Below, in pieces: positions 33,650 to 45,183 of a stretch of 64,000 nucleotides of DNA. Both the position numbers and the translations under genes were made by a program. The notes beneath the pieces are model-generated. The model was given only the letters and a program-made list of their open reading frames with translations, was not told the origin of the DNA and made no database searches. This stretch comes from Acanthosepion lycidas. Its lineage: Eukaryota > Mollusca > Cephalopoda > Sepiida > Sepiidae. The stretch covers positions 21,978,172 through 22,042,171 of the forward strand of contig OZ010605.1 in assembly GCA_963932145.1 (NCBI GenBank), given 5' to 3'. Every line of letters begins with the position of its first letter. The first letter of the stretch is position 1.

Positions 33650-34600
33650 GCGGATCATCTTTAAAAAAAAAATAAATAAAAAGCAGACGATAATAAAAAA
33701 GCTTTTTACCAAATTTGACACTTTATTTTTAATTTTAAAATAAAATACAGAGCAACAACAAAATGCACATAAATGACAACAAATATCTTTATTACTTTTA
33801 ATTTAATTTCCAACACATAGTTATACCACTTTCTTTGTATGCAGATATTTGGGTATGAAGACAATCTTACTTCAGCAGCAAGGCCTCTGATAAAAAGAAT
33901 AGGAGTTTTGAGGAACGTGGAACCACATCTTATTTTTTTGTGGTCAACCCTGCCCAAGGGTGGTAGTCGGTATGTGAAAATAATGAACCCTAAACTAAAA
34001 CAAAACCCTGAGAAGTATACAAAACACATTCGTATAGTAAGATTATCAAAAATACCTGTTTGTATGAAAATTACCAACAATATATATTTAAAGCAATATG
34101 ATCAATAATATATTTTATCTGCAGTTGGAGGCATACAAATCGTCCAATCTGTAATTGTTGGTAGTATTTTCTTTGAAAAATTTCGTTCCAATAAACGATT
34201 GAGTTCAATTGTCTCCAAAATATTTAGTTTTCGGCATTAAATAATCCCTAGAGTTTGATATGTCGCTAAATCAACCAAACCAACTATTCCTCCCTATCTG
34301 TCAGCTCGCTAGATGTATGTGGATGTGCGGGTGGTGTACTTGTCAGTAGCTCTGAATAAGAAATCAAAGAGCATAGTTGTAATTCTAGTCGTCTTCATTT
34401 CCAATACTCTTGGGAAATGAATGACTATCTATGCTCTCGTTAGCTAGGGATAAAATAATAGAACAGACTGGTTCACTCTAGATGTATTTATTGGCAACTA
34501 GTCTAGTGAAAGAAAAAGTCTGGATTCGAAACCCGAACTATAGTTTTAACTTGACGGCAATAGTCATACTTGTCTAACTAGTGGACAGACATCTTCTATG
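33650..34600. other. no recognisable gene; two moderately long opposed frames
   Basis: 33839-34108 (+, 89 codons) and 33706-34080 (-, 124 codons) overlap. Neither shows a motif I know. The plus frame has an unusually ordinary amino-acid mix and could be an old element or exon, but nothing supports this. A block at about 34145-34195 (GGTAGTATTTTCTTTGA, TTTCGTTCCAAT) recurs at 35200-35245. Confidence 0.3.
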
Positions 34601-34602
34601 TA

Positions 34603-35148
34603 TGAGGTCTGATCAAAAAGAATCGGAACTAAGCTATGGTAACGGAGTTAGAGTGAACACTCTCGGGACAGATTGACCTTTGATGTATCTCGCGTGTACT
34701 AACTTATATCGTTCTAGCTAACTTCCGTTATTCACAGCAGTACTGTGTATAGAATGTGGTCGCCTAACCGCACGACACAGGTTTCTCCAGTGACCATGGC
34801 TAGTACCATAGTTTTGGTGCAAAAACCACATTCCCCAGGAGCTACAACAACCATATTCCTCAGATATCGCCTCTTGTGACTTTTTCTTCGAAAATCAAAT
34901 CTCATTTGTAAGGAACAACGTTTAACGACGCCGAGGAAATGTAAGAGAATGTGACTAGGCAGCTGCTCGCTATCCCCAAAATGTAGTGACAGTTATACTT
35001 AATGAATGGAAACGATACTGGATAATGTGAGCAGCTTCACAATGGGACTGCTTCAAAGGAGATTAAATGCCTATTGATATGTGTTGTAGTTTGTTTGTTT
35101 TTTTTCATTTTATAACACCAGTTCCGATTTTTTTTTTATCATCCCTCA
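34603..35148 (+). mobile_element. mariner deletion derivative
   Basis: Terminal inverted repeats: TGAGGTCTGATCAAAAAGAA on the left and the complement of TGAGGGATGATAAAAAAA on the right, both leading to CGGAACT. TA precedes the left end. The inside keeps the transposase C-terminus in broken form: SCDFFF, NVVTVILNEWKRYW and AASQWDCFKGD, a DD34D mariner signature after the third Asp. About 546 bp remain of a normal 1.3 kb. Confidence 0.7.
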
Positions 35149-35856
35149 TTTGTATGAATGTCTTCGGATTTGGATTCGTGAATGAAGATCTATTTGCCGA
35201 TTGTTGACGGTATTTTCTTTGATATATTTCGTTCCAATCTACTATTTTAGCCTGATATTAAATGCGATTTAATTCTTTTCAAACATCTTTGGCGCAAATC
35301 TTTATAGGCATGGGTCATTTCGTCTGCTATTTCTTTTGATCGTCTCTGGAAGTCTCCATGGGACGCTTTTACTTTTTCTTTTTTGGCTTCTTCGTTTGTT
35401 TGTTTTTTTTTTCGTTTTTCTGATCTAATATTTCCACTTTTGTCAGGGTTGTGGCCTTTGCTACGAGACAGAATTATTCTTTCTGACATGTCCGTTTAAA
35501 CTATCACAAAATATTTGTCGTTTGATGTGGCTAAGAAAACTTGACAAGGAAGGAGACATTTGGTAACTATTCATTCAGTGCCTGCTTGCCTTTCTTTGTG
35601 TGGGAAACAAAAATAAAATAAAATAAAATAAGAATGAAAAAAAATAGTGATTTCAAACAAAAGGCGGAGCAATGGACACTTGTAGAGAGAGAGACAGGTA
35701 TAAAAATATAGTAACTACCGTAGTATCGCTTAAGAGGAACATACCTACATTTAAACGTGTCTTTAAAAAATTATTCATTTGTCTTCTTTTGGGAGGAGAT
35801 CCATATGTTTTTTTATATTTTTGTGCATACGTTATTCGTTCAAAATAGATGGTTAC
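35149..35856. other. AT-rich interval, one 80-codon minus frame
   Basis: 35247-35489 on the minus strand encodes a Lys/Arg/Glu-rich peptide. I do not recognise it and see no start context or splice evidence. AAAAT repeats lie at 35610-35632. Confidence 0.3.
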
Positions 35857-36780
35857 TGTTGTTGAGTAGCTAGCATCCCTTAAGCACTCTACCAGACGGC
35901 TTGGTTTATAGCCTTAAATCATCTACGATTAAGGACTTCAACAGCTGATTAATAAGTTAATGCTAAGAGGATTAATATTCAGACTTCGTTGGGCCATTCA
36001 GCATTTGATCCCCGTCTATTTCTTGTAAGTTGACTTGTTAATTATTTTGTAAATAATTTTCTGTGTTTTTTGTATGCATCGGTTAGCACTGGTGCTGAAT
36101 AAATATATTAAACACTCATTCTTGTCTGTGTATCATTCACCTCGAACATATCACACATTGGCGACGAAGATGAGATCAGTCCGAATATTAATCAGTTTAA
36201 TATCAGCTTATTAATCAACTGTTAATGTTCTTAATCATAGACTATTTAAGGCTATGAGCGAAGCCTCCCGAAAGAGTACTGAAGGGCTGCTAGCTAGTCA
36301 ACAACATTTACTGAATGCGACTTTGTAAAGGAGTATGGAGAAGAATGAAGCTATGTCTGTGATGTGATAACGGTTGACCCTAGACTTGAAGACGTTAAGT
36401 TTCTAGTGATCTAATAAGTGTCATCTCGGGCGTCTAGGCCAAATAATGACAATTCTTCCGAAGAAGCTCTCCAAATGGAACTTACTCTTCCCTGGTTGAA
36501 TACGAATGGAATGTGGATAAGTCGACCCTGTATGTCTGTTATGGCGGATCTTTGCTGTGAAGGTCTGAACTGGTGGAAGTCAGAAATGTAGTTCGCCATA
36601 CTTTTTGCCATGAGCATAGCGATAGATTTAGTAACAGGCTAGCCTACCCCTTTCGTCTGAAAGCAGTTGCAGCGTGGAGAGATAATTCATCACCCACAAG
36701 GCAATATCAAAACTTCTGAACGCTAACAAACAATAAAGTCTGGCTTGGACAGATCTATTTCACATTTGGCAGTGGTATAG
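35857..36780 (+). mobile_element. LTR retrotransposon fossil, Ty3/gypsy-like
   Basis: 35857-36155 looks like a long terminal repeat: starts TGTTG, has an AATAAA signal near 36098, ends CA. It is followed by TGGCGACGAAGATGAG, a common primer-binding-site region of Ty3/gypsy elements. Downstream to about 36780 are faint gag-like remains. The copy is old and broken; no second LTR was found. Confidence 0.5.
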
Positions 36781-36866
36781 TTAATTTTTGGATTGCTCTG
36801 ACTATTGTAAAAAGAGAAGACTGGGAAATCTTGTACTTTGTTGGATGATATAAGGAATTAAATATA

Positions 36867-38046
36867 CACCCATGAACAAAATTATAGGGTAGGTGTAGAA
36901 AAGTTAGAAAAATGATTTAAACTCGTACATATATTACCTTAAAACTCTATATTAAAAAATTCTTGATGTTTCACTGGCATTTATGGCTGCCAATAATGAT
37001 TTGTATCCATCTTTAATTATTTAACAAAAATGGCAAAATCATTTATTTATTTGAAATTTAATCTGTAGTGTTAAATCCTTTATAAGTTTTAAGTTACATG
37101 TTTAGTGTTAATTTATAAGTGACTAGCAGTAGAACCCGGCGTTGCCCGGGCATGTAACAGTAAGAGATAGATCAAGTATCGACCATCATAACGATTGAAG
37201 AATAAAATTGACAAAGATTATTGTTTAAGGTTGACGAACACGCATGTCTTAATTAGTTTTTTTTTTTTCTTTTTTTTACGAATTGGTCAAACCCAAACTC
37301 AAACAAAAACATTGTTTTCAATCGTTATGAGTCTACGATTGAATAGAATTGTATTATAAGCAATTGTCTTGTAAATGCAATTTTTAAAGCATTCCGAATG
37401 TAGAAATAAAGAAAAAAAGTGTGCAAGACAATAAGAAAACTACCTGCCAAAAAAAAAAAAGTGAAGTTTTGTTGAAATCGGTTGAAAAATGTAGGAAATC
37501 CGATCCCATATAATGGTTTTTAGCTGCATGTCGTCTTCCTGGACAAGAATGTTATTCACACATGAGGGCAGAATAATTCCTAACAGTTACTCAATCATGT
37601 TACCGATTTCCATTTCGACGATAACATACCAGATGGAGTAATATTCCCCCAAGACAAAGCACCATGTCACACATCCAGAGTTTCGAATGGTTGTTTTGAA
37701 AAGAAATGAGGATAATGAAGTGGCCTCCTCAATCACCTGACCTGAATCCCATCTGTGGTCATGCTTAAGTACAAGAATGACGGTGTATAAATATTCTTCA
37801 AAACGCGAATTAGAAGACAGATTTCATGAAGAATGGCAGAAAATCGAGCCAAATACTTGTGCTATGCTGCTTTCCAATATGCTTATGAGGCCAGTTATAA
37901 AAGTAAAAGTATCCGGCGCCAAATATTACATATATAGGCTAGATTTAATATAAAGCTTTGTTCTTTTTCTTTAAATGTTAAAATTAATGAGTTTCCATTA
38001 TATTTCTAACTTTTATACACCTTCCAAATAATTTTGACCAAGGATG
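36867..38046 (+). mobile_element. Tc1-like transposon, invaded by a Helitron
   Basis: Inverted ends: CACCCATGAACAAAATTAT (left) and the complement of CATCCTTGGTCAAAATTAT (right), extended by AGGTGTA.AAAAGTTAGAAA. The transposase keeps FPQDKAPCHTSR (second Asp) near 37650 and, in another frame, MKWPPQSPDLNPI near 37720. The codon for the catalytic Glu is deleted there. The first half of the gene is not recognisable and a Helitron end sits inside at 37123. Dead copy. Confidence 0.68.
37123..37530 (-). mobile_element. Helitron 3' terminus and body
   Basis: On the minus strand the end reads a CCCGG-GCAACG-CCGGG hairpin (plus 37135-37150), about eight bases, then CTAG and T (plus A at 37122). Hairpin plus CTRR before T is the Helitron 3' signature. 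The body runs to higher coordinates; the block AAATCGGTTGAAAAATG near 37474-37490 is the kind found in non-autonomous Helitrons. The 5' end is uncertain. It interrupts a Tc1-like element. Confidence 0.62.
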
Positions 38047-38139
38047 ATTTCCCAGTATCTTTACGGATGGTGAAGACGATATACTTTCAAAAATAAATTT
38101 CTACTTTTTTAATGCCGATGTTTTCTCACCAAGTACATA

Positions 38140-39064
38140 CAGTGCTGTTCGATAAAAGTGACTCACCTGATTTTTTTTACTTAAAAGTTTTTCCCCTATT
38201 GCTTGATGAAACGAAAGCTGTGCTAAATTCAAAGGATAAGCGATCTAAAATTCGAAGAAGCTTTGAAAGCTCTTTGAATTTAGCAGTAAGTACTGTCAAG
38301 CATCCGTTCAGTATAATGTTCTTTTCATGGAACTGGTTTCTTAAAGCATATTGAAAAGACCCAAAGGAGCGAGCAGTGTCTGCTCCCTTCTGCTGAAAGG
38401 GTGCACATCGACCCCACTAAGTTCATTTTTATGCAGGATAAAAAACAGCTCCCTGTCACAAATCAAAATTGATGAAGGAACACTTTGATGAGAAGCAGGT
38501 GAGTTTTATGACATGGCCGCCCCAATCTCCTGACCTCAACCCCATAGAAAACTTATGGAGCATTATAAAGTACAGGCTCTCGAGAAAGCAGTTGAGCAAC
38601 AAAGAGGATTTGATTTTGAATTTCATATCCGAATGGAATTCTATGCTTGGATTTGAGATTTGCCAGAACCTAATCAAGTCAATGCCAAAAAGGGTTGAAA
38701 AGGCTATTCAAAATAATGGAAGACCCATGGATTATTAAATATTTCGAAATATATTACCTATTATAAATACATTATACCTCTATTATTCTTTATTTAAAGT
38801 AGTTCGGTTATGTTTCTATTGATTACTAGTTGCAGGAAATAAGGGAGTCACTTTTTTTGCAAAGTGTTTTTTTCTGAATCTCATTTATATCTAAATTTAG
38901 AATTGTCAATAGAACACCTTAGGGTAAATAACCTTTTTTCCTAGATGGTAGGGAAGGGGTCTTTATATTAGTAAGATTAAAAATTATTTTAACCCCAAAA
39001 CAATAGACAAAACATATTTTTAGTAAAAAACAATCAGGTGAGTTACTTTTATCGAACAGCACTG
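38140..39064 (+). mobile_element. Tc1-like DD34E transposon, internally deleted
   Basis: The 31-bp inverted ends CAGTGCTGTTCGATAAAAGT... are almost identical, with TA on both sides (38138-38139, 39065-39066). At 925 bp it is shorter than a full Tc1. The transposase keeps a helix-turn-helix piece (KRSKIRRSFESSLNLAVSTV, near 38240-38300), then jumps to FMQD (38430) and, after a shift, MKEHFDEKQVSFMTWPPQSP, DLNPIENLWSI and the C-terminus. Spacing between the second Asp and Glu is 34. The first catalytic Asp region is deleted. Confidence 0.9.
38469..38738 (+). pseudogene. Tc1 transposase C-terminal half
   Basis: Eighty-nine open residues from MKEHFDEKQV through WPPQSPDLNPIENLWSI (final Glu) to ICQNLIKSMPKRVEKAIQNN and a stop. 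It matches the end of Tc1 transposases well and is the longest intact transposase stretch in the window. Confidence 0.88.
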
Positions 39065-39069
39065 TATTT

Positions 39070-40180
39070 CTTAAAAAATAATCTGTTTTCTCTATTTTCA
39101 TATATGCAATAAAATTACTCAACCTTCCTCCAGAACAATATTAAAATTTTAAAATATTTTTTGTTGTATGCGGTGGTAATGTTTGTCTGCACACTGTTTT
39201 ATTCTTTCTTTCTTTGACACGTGAAGTATAATTTTCTGACAAAAGAGTTAGCATGAACTTCAGTGTTAAAAAATCCATGTTCCTCTCTCTCTCTCTCTCT
39301 CTTTTATTTTCCCGTAACCCTTACCGACATCTTTCATGATTTGTAACTCTTTATATATTTTCTACGTATTTCATACTTACCTCTGGTGCGTTTGAGAAAC
39401 AACCAACCGAATTGATCATTTGCAAGTGAAATGTTATTGTAGACTCTACTGCGATACAGCCCTTCATTGCAAAGAACTCTAAATATATTTAACCATTGAC
39501 ATTGAGTAACTGAATGACATGGACTCATGCTCTTTCGAAAATATCTTGACTAAAGAATTCATGCTAACAGTATGTAATCAGAATTACCAATATCAATAAA
39601 AAAACAAAAAAAAACAGAGAGTATTTTAGATTTTGCTCCACAAATTAAGAGATAAATTTGTTCGTCAATGCAAAACCAATTGCTTCTTTTCCATATTGAA
39701 AGTTCTCATCAGGGAATCAATAAATGGTTATTTTTGTATTCATTATTGCTGTAACCATTTTCTCGAGATATTTGCCAAGGATTTTTTTCTCTTCCGTTTG
39801 GAGTTCATCAGAGTTTCATTGATTGAAACAAAAAAAAAAAATAAAATAAAACAGAAACCAAAACAGCCGATTTTTATTTTTCATAATATTAATCTCATTA
39901 CTTCCTCCCTGATGAGCCAATCCAAAATGGCTGAACATGGATTATAGAATCTAATTAAACAAGAAAATAGTCGAAAATAGTCAAGGTTAATTAGAGTGAA
40001 GGTTTCCAAAAGTCGAATAATTTTTGTAACCTTATTTTAGGATCATTTTTTCTTTCATATGACACGCAGTTAAACATCCACCGAAAAAATTATCACTGAC
40101 ATACAGTAAATGTTAGCTGGCCAGTATCGCTACCTAATATATCTGAGTTCGCTTCTCACAAAATTAATAATGAGAGACAA
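39070..40180. other. no recognisable feature
   Basis: AT-rich, with a short CT tract at 39283-39302 and A-runs. The 104-codon frame at 39633-39947 has no motif I recognise. Confidence 0.4.
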
Positions 40181-40188
40181 ATACATAC

Positions 40189-40189
<1 letters not shown>

Positions 40190-40237
<48 letters not shown>

Positions 40238-40445
40238 GGAGGTATGTCTGGAGCCCTCGGTTGGATTGTAAAATGTTGCGATAGACTCAGTGAAGGGATA
40301 TCTGGTAGCCTATTCTTTAAGGAAAAACAAAAAATCGTTGTCACAAGTACAGCTCATGCATTACGAATGGCGTTTTCAATGTAAAATGTGTGAACACTTA
40401 GGTTAAAGAATATTCAATGAAAATGTTATGATGACATTTCTAACC
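40190..40445 (+). mobile_element. (ATT)n tract then R4/Dong-like LINE tail, copy 1
   Basis: A pure ATT tract at 40190-40237 is joined directly to a 3' LINE tail (GGAGCCCTCGGTTGGATTG, then GGTAGCCTATTCTTTAAGG and ATGACATTTCTAACC). The same tail follows the long copy at 54.9-55.1 kb. Confidence 0.72.
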
Positions 40446-40481
40446 GAAATGAAATATATATAGAATATAGATCAATGGAAA

Positions 40482-40517
40482 TAATAATAATAGTAGTAGT
40501 AGTAGTAGTAGTAGTAG

Positions 40518-40552
<35 letters not shown>

Positions 40553-40912
40553 ATAATAATAATGCAGGCTTTTAGAAAGCTATCAATATACAAGGAATTT
40601 GGAATCGAAATCTCAAAAATGTGGCACATGGGAACATCAGCAATCCATGTTGTAGTTGGAGCCCTCGGATTGGTTGGAAAAGATTCCAGTAGACTAATTG
40701 AATGGATTCCTGGAAGCCCATGCCTTAAAGAAATACAAAAACTGTTCTCACGAGTATATTATACACCTTATGAAGGGCTTTGTCTATGTATTTTCTTTTC
40801 TTTTGTTTTTTTTTTCATTTGGAAAATGTCAAGATGGCATTTCTAACATTAGGTCCCTGGACAGGACCCGGAAACATATGAGTACACAACAGAAATCAAA
40901 TGAAATAAAATA
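40482..40912 (+). mobile_element. (AGT/ACT/AAT)n tract then R4/Dong-like LINE tail, copy 2
   Basis: The trinucleotide tract at 40482-40561 (an AGT run meeting an ACT run, so itself a palindrome) is followed by coding for the pol C-terminus: FRKLSIYKEFGIEISKMWHM, VVVGALGLVGKDSSRLIEW and GSPCLKEIQKL. The 3' untranslated region follows, with GGTCCCTGGACAGGACCCGG and AAATAAAATAATAATAA. It is closely similar to 54820-55130. Confidence 0.85.
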
Positions 40913-40924
40913 ATAATAATTATT

Positions 40925-41305
40925 ATTATTTTATTTCTTCTGAAATCTATCAAATACAAGTAACTTGAAGTAGACATCTCATAAATGTGGCATATGAGGA
41001 CATCAAAAATTCTGGTTGTAGTTTGAGCCTTCGGGTTGATTGTAAGCTGTTCTTATAGACATATTGTAGCAATTCCTAGCTGGCCATTACTTAAAAAAAT
41101 GAAAAAAAAAATTACCCACCAGTACAGCTCACCTTATGAAGAGCTTTATTCATGTGCAATTTTTGTGATCTCAGGTTGCCTCTTTCGGTAGAAATTTCAT
41201 GATACCATTTCTGACCTTAGGTCTATGGTTAGGACCCAGAAAGGCATGAGTCTACAACAGAAATCATTGAGAATATTTTTATAAATCATAATAATAATAA
41301 TATAT
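40925..41305 (+). mobile_element. R4/Dong-like LINE tail, copy 3
   Basis: Starts in TTATTATTATT after the previous tail and repeats the same landmarks (AAATGTGGCATATGAGGACATC, GGTCTATGGTTAGGACCC), more diverged, ending AATAATAATAATA at 41289-41301. Third in a head-to-tail chain. Confidence 0.75.
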
Positions 41306-41329
41306 GGACCTTATAAAAAATGACTAATA

Positions 41330-41429
41330 TTAGATTGGTGCAAAAATAATGACGTAATGATGTCGTTTTTTGACGTTAAAAATACGTCAAAAACGACATT
41401 ATTACGTCATTATTTTTGCACCTACCTAA
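41330..41429. mobile_element. mariner MITE, copy 6 (long form)
   Basis: A 100-bp palindrome, TTAGATTGGTGC left end and TA flanks (41328-41329, 41430-41431). Same interior as copies 4 and 5. Confidence 0.94.
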
Positions 41430-41547
41430 TAATAAGATTGAATATATATTTAAAATTTCAGCTTCTCTCTTCCTTCATGCGCAAGTGAAATGACAGAAAG
41501 GTAAATGCCACTTCAGTCCGATGAAATCCTAATAGACACAAGACAGG

Positions 41548-41548
<1 letters not shown>

Positions 41549-41605
<57 letters not shown>
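41549..41605. repeat. (TG)n microsatellite
   Basis: Pure TG tract of about 28 units at the left edge of a Helitron-like element. Confidence 0.95.
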
Positions 41606-41607
<2 letters not shown>

Positions 41608-42338
41608 CGAATGCACGGCCGCAATTTTCAACGGATTTGCACCAAAATTTACATGCAAATGCTCCAAGTTAGCGAGAAGGCCAATACCGACTTTGCATTT
41701 CTCACCCCCCCATCGATAGTGGAAATAATCGATTTTTTTTCATGCTTCTACGGCAGTTTTCAAGTAGTTTGCGGCTATTTTCTACTGGACAGAGTGAGAG
41801 CGTATAGCTGGCTGCCACGGATAGGGAGGAAGATTCTATTGGCCAGCGTGAGAGCCAACAGCTGACTGACACGAAAGTTAACTAGCATGCTAGCATGCAA
41901 AAATGTCGATAGCAGCATTCGTCACAAGTGGGAAAAATTTAAATCTGTATAGCACTTTACCCCAATTGGCTCATTCGCTTCCTTAAACTCAATGTTGATT
42001 CTGATTCCGCAGAACAGGGTTGTGTGTGAAAAAGTATTTGTTGTTAAGATTCTTTTTTCATTCGGTTTTTCCAGTTACGAGTCCTTTTTATTAAACAGAT
42101 CGTTTTGTGTTCATTTTGTTTAGTTCTTTTTTTCGTAACAGATTTAATGTTTAGAGCTTAGAAAAAAATCGCAGTGTTAGATAGGCAAGAAGTAAGGCAT
42201 GTAGTAACATCAGCACGGCAGAGGGCACTCCTTTAAAAGCAAGGAAGGGCAAAAATATTTTAAGTCAAGTGATAGCTATTGCTGTATGAGTCGTACGATT
42301 TTTGAATCAAGCACGGGCAACGCCTGGCCATGCTGCTG

Positions 42339-42339
<1 letters not shown>
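41606..42339 (+). mobile_element. non-autonomous Helitron
   Basis: The 3' end is a degenerate GC hairpin (CGGGCAACGCCTGG, 42314-42327), eight bases, CTGG and then T (42340). This is the same terminus as at 37123-37150 in the opposite orientation. The left part (CCGCAATTTTCAACGG, GGATTTGCACCAAAATTT) has the look of Helitron bodies. The 5' end is not fixed. No Rep/helicase coding is present. Confidence 0.58.

Positions 42340-42389
<50 letters not shown>
42340..42389. repeat. (TA)n microsatellite
   Basis: A TA tract that starts at the base after the Helitron end, consistent with Helitron insertion into AT-rich or TA DNA. The region 42390-42950 shows nothing recognisable. Confidence 0.94.
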
Positions 42390-42392
<3 letters not shown>

Positions 42393-42959
42393 TTCTTTTT
42401 TCCGCTGTAAAAGACAACATTAATTCTGAAAAGGGAGAAATCAACGGCAGACTCTGGAGATGTAAATGCAAAAAGTGGAATCTTAAAAGGAAAATCATTA
42501 TTTTGTCTTTCCCTTTTGATGCGGCACTGAAACATGGTCTAGAAATGAATAAACTGTGAATATAAATTGTCTCAAAAAACTATAGCCCATCATTTGTACA
42601 GAGACGACGTGAATTATTTTTTTCCAAAGAAGTATAATCAATTATAGACGTTTATTCGGGCAGTAAAACAATTTATTGAGGGCGTAAACATAGAATTTTG
42701 ACTCAACAAATGTACTATGGCTACATTTCTCAAGGAAGAACTGTCACCCGTGCACTATATTAAATTTTATAGGAATAATTAAATAAAGAAAAGAATTTTA
42801 ACTGACGGGAGCTATAATTATTTTGGTGCTTACAAAAGAGAGGGAATTCTACATTCGTTAATGAGAAAAGAACTATGAAGAATTATCACAGACTAAGAAC
42901 GATTCTGAAAACAAAGAATGCCAGAAGCAAAAATGAAGACGTAAGCTCACAAGTCATAC

Positions 42960-43960
42960 ATGCAATCACATAGACTTTAGATATTATTAATTTGTTTATT
43001 ACAGGAGATAAAGGAAATCGATGCTAAAATACGAAAATTGACAATGCATTGCTTGCCTTAAACAAAATTAGACAGTGGCCGATTCTATATTCACAGTAGA
43101 GAAGGTGGTTGAGGAGAAATTTAACTCCATGTATCAGTGAAAACTCCATCCATGGGTCTTTTTCCTTAGTTGTAGCAAACCAAAGACTGGTTCTGGAAAT
43201 CAGGGGTATGAAAAAGCTAAATTCTGTGACAAAAGGCTCCATATCATACGTGAAACGCAGTTAAACAAAACAAAACTAAACTGAAGAACATAACTTCCTA
43301 GCTCAAAAAGCAAAACAATTAAAAAAATTAGCCAAAAAATGCTTTAAAAATACTAAAAAGACAGAAGAGAAAAAAAAATCTATTTGACAAATACGCTAGC
43401 TGGGAGACGTATATGAAACTCTTATCCATCAATGGTTGGAAGGCTCTAGTTTGAAAAGAGGAAATTCAATGAAGGATCAGGGTTTTTTCAAATTTCTGAA
43501 ATTTAAAAACAGTCCGTTGGGCCGTGTTGTGGAGAAAATCCGGAAACAATTGCTCATATAAAATCCGGGTGTGGCCGACTGGCGCCAACACAGTACATAC
43601 TACATGATGTTGGTCAATATGTGGCGCTATCAACCTCCCACACAAAGAGAATTGGTAGGAAAATAAGCCAATACAAGTATAGAATGATCAGTTTATCATC
43701 TGGAATTTTCACGTTTTACCAGTTCGTTCTGTAAACACAAACAAATTGATCATACATAATTGTGAAAAATAACTTTGGTAAAACATGTCTTCTGATTGAT
43801 GTTGCATTCCCAGCTGACAATAACTTACTTTTAAAAAATGATTGAGAAACAAAGCAAATATAAGGACCTCGAGATATAAATAAGGAGAATGTGTCACCTC
43901 AAGGCAACAATATTAACTGTTGTTATTGGGGCTTTAGGAATTATATCATTTGGAGCAAAC
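42960..43960 (+). pseudogene. R4/Dong-like LINE, post-RT and endonuclease remnant
   Basis: Near 43005-43100: EIKEIDAKIRKLTMHCLP then GRFYIHSREGG, matching EIKKMDAKTRKLLTCYRM and LYVSRSKGGRG of the long copy at 53.9 kb. Near 43785-43930: a decayed LIDVAFPADNN and ISKYKDLEI, the restriction-like endonuclease region. Full of shifts and stops. The intervening 43440-43700 has a few family-like words only. Confidence 0.6.
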
Positions 43961-44216
43961 ACTTGTGTCGACCACAGACCTAAAATATATGAGTTGCAAA
44001 AATTCCCACTCATGGGTATTTCCGACATCTCGCGTGTATTTCTTGTCTTGCAGTAAACACAGTTACATTTTTTTTTTTCACTCAGTGTGTTACCACATCT
44101 AATTGCATGTTCTAATACAAAATATATTTCTCGATGTCGCTGGTTGTAACTTCGAGGCAACTCATGCTAAAGAAAACAAAAGAAAAACAAAAACAACAAC
44201 AACAATAATATTAACA

Positions 44217-44241
44217 ACAATAATAATAATAATAATTACAA

Positions 44242-44290
<49 letters not shown>

Positions 44291-44575
44291 CGAATGTGCT
44301 TTCTAATTGACATAACTGTCCTTGCAGTAATGTATATTGTAAGATCTTCAAAACTATCAAAATGCAAAGTGAAAATCTAAAACATGTGGCATACGAGGAC
44401 ATTAATACTTCCAGTTGTAGATAGAGCACTCGGATTCATTGGAAACGGTTCTGATAGATTCATTGAAGTGATTTCAGGTAGTCTATGATTTAAAATACTC
44501 AAAAATTGTACTCCCAAGTACAGCTCACACATTATATTTAGTTTTATCTATATAAAATATTTATGATTTTATGGT
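44217..44575 (+). mobile_element. (AAT)n tract then R4/Dong-like LINE tail, copy 4
   Basis: An AAT tract at about 44217-44288 is followed by a LINE tail with a decayed endonuclease end (AACATGTGGCATACGAGGAC, CCAGTTGTAGATAGAGC, AGCTCACACATTATA). Same tract-then-tail arrangement as at 40.2-41.3 kb. Confidence 0.72.
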
Positions 44576-44579
44576 TGTC

Positions 44580-45104
44580 ATTGAGTGTATCTATGTGAGT
44601 GTGTGTGCTCCTATATATTGTGTCATTATTATCCATTGTCGGTCACGACATCCCATTATCATTACTGCGCTATGCCGCCGTTTATTTTATTTGTTTTCTA
44701 ATCATGTATTTGATATTCCTCACGTTATAGTATCATGATTTATTATATTGATTAGGTTTACAAAATACATTATTAAAATTGTCAATATTGCTTGCACTCT
44801 CCAATATAAGCCTTACTTCCTTTTGATGTAAAGCTGTGATCTAAATGCTATGATGGTTACCACTCCCAGAAAATGAGTTGTTTTTTATAATTAAATCTAA
44901 TAATAATAGTAATGAAAAAAATCTTTTGTTGAAAATGATCACAAAAGACCAAATTAAGAATCAGTGACTGCGCACATACGAGTGTGTCCTGTGTGTGTAC
45001 CGGGTGTAGCTCAAAAGCCTGGTTACAAATGAAAAAGAACGGACACCTAGAAAACAGCCAATGGATGAAAATTACGTCAGATCAATTTCCAAACGTTCAA
45101 TTTT

Positions 45105-45183
<79 letters not shown>

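Noticed and set aside
33839-34108. Possible host exon (89 codons)
   Set aside because: No motif, start context or splice signals I can support, and a longer frame overlaps on the other strand.
35247-35489. Basic 80-codon minus-strand protein
   Set aside because: Low-complexity Lys/Arg/Glu composition with no family recognised; length is within chance for this region.
40426-40846. Opposed frames over the AGT/ACT tract
   Set aside because: Poly-Ser, poly-Thr and poly-Val come from the trinucleotide repeat; only the LINE C-terminus on the plus strand is meaningful.
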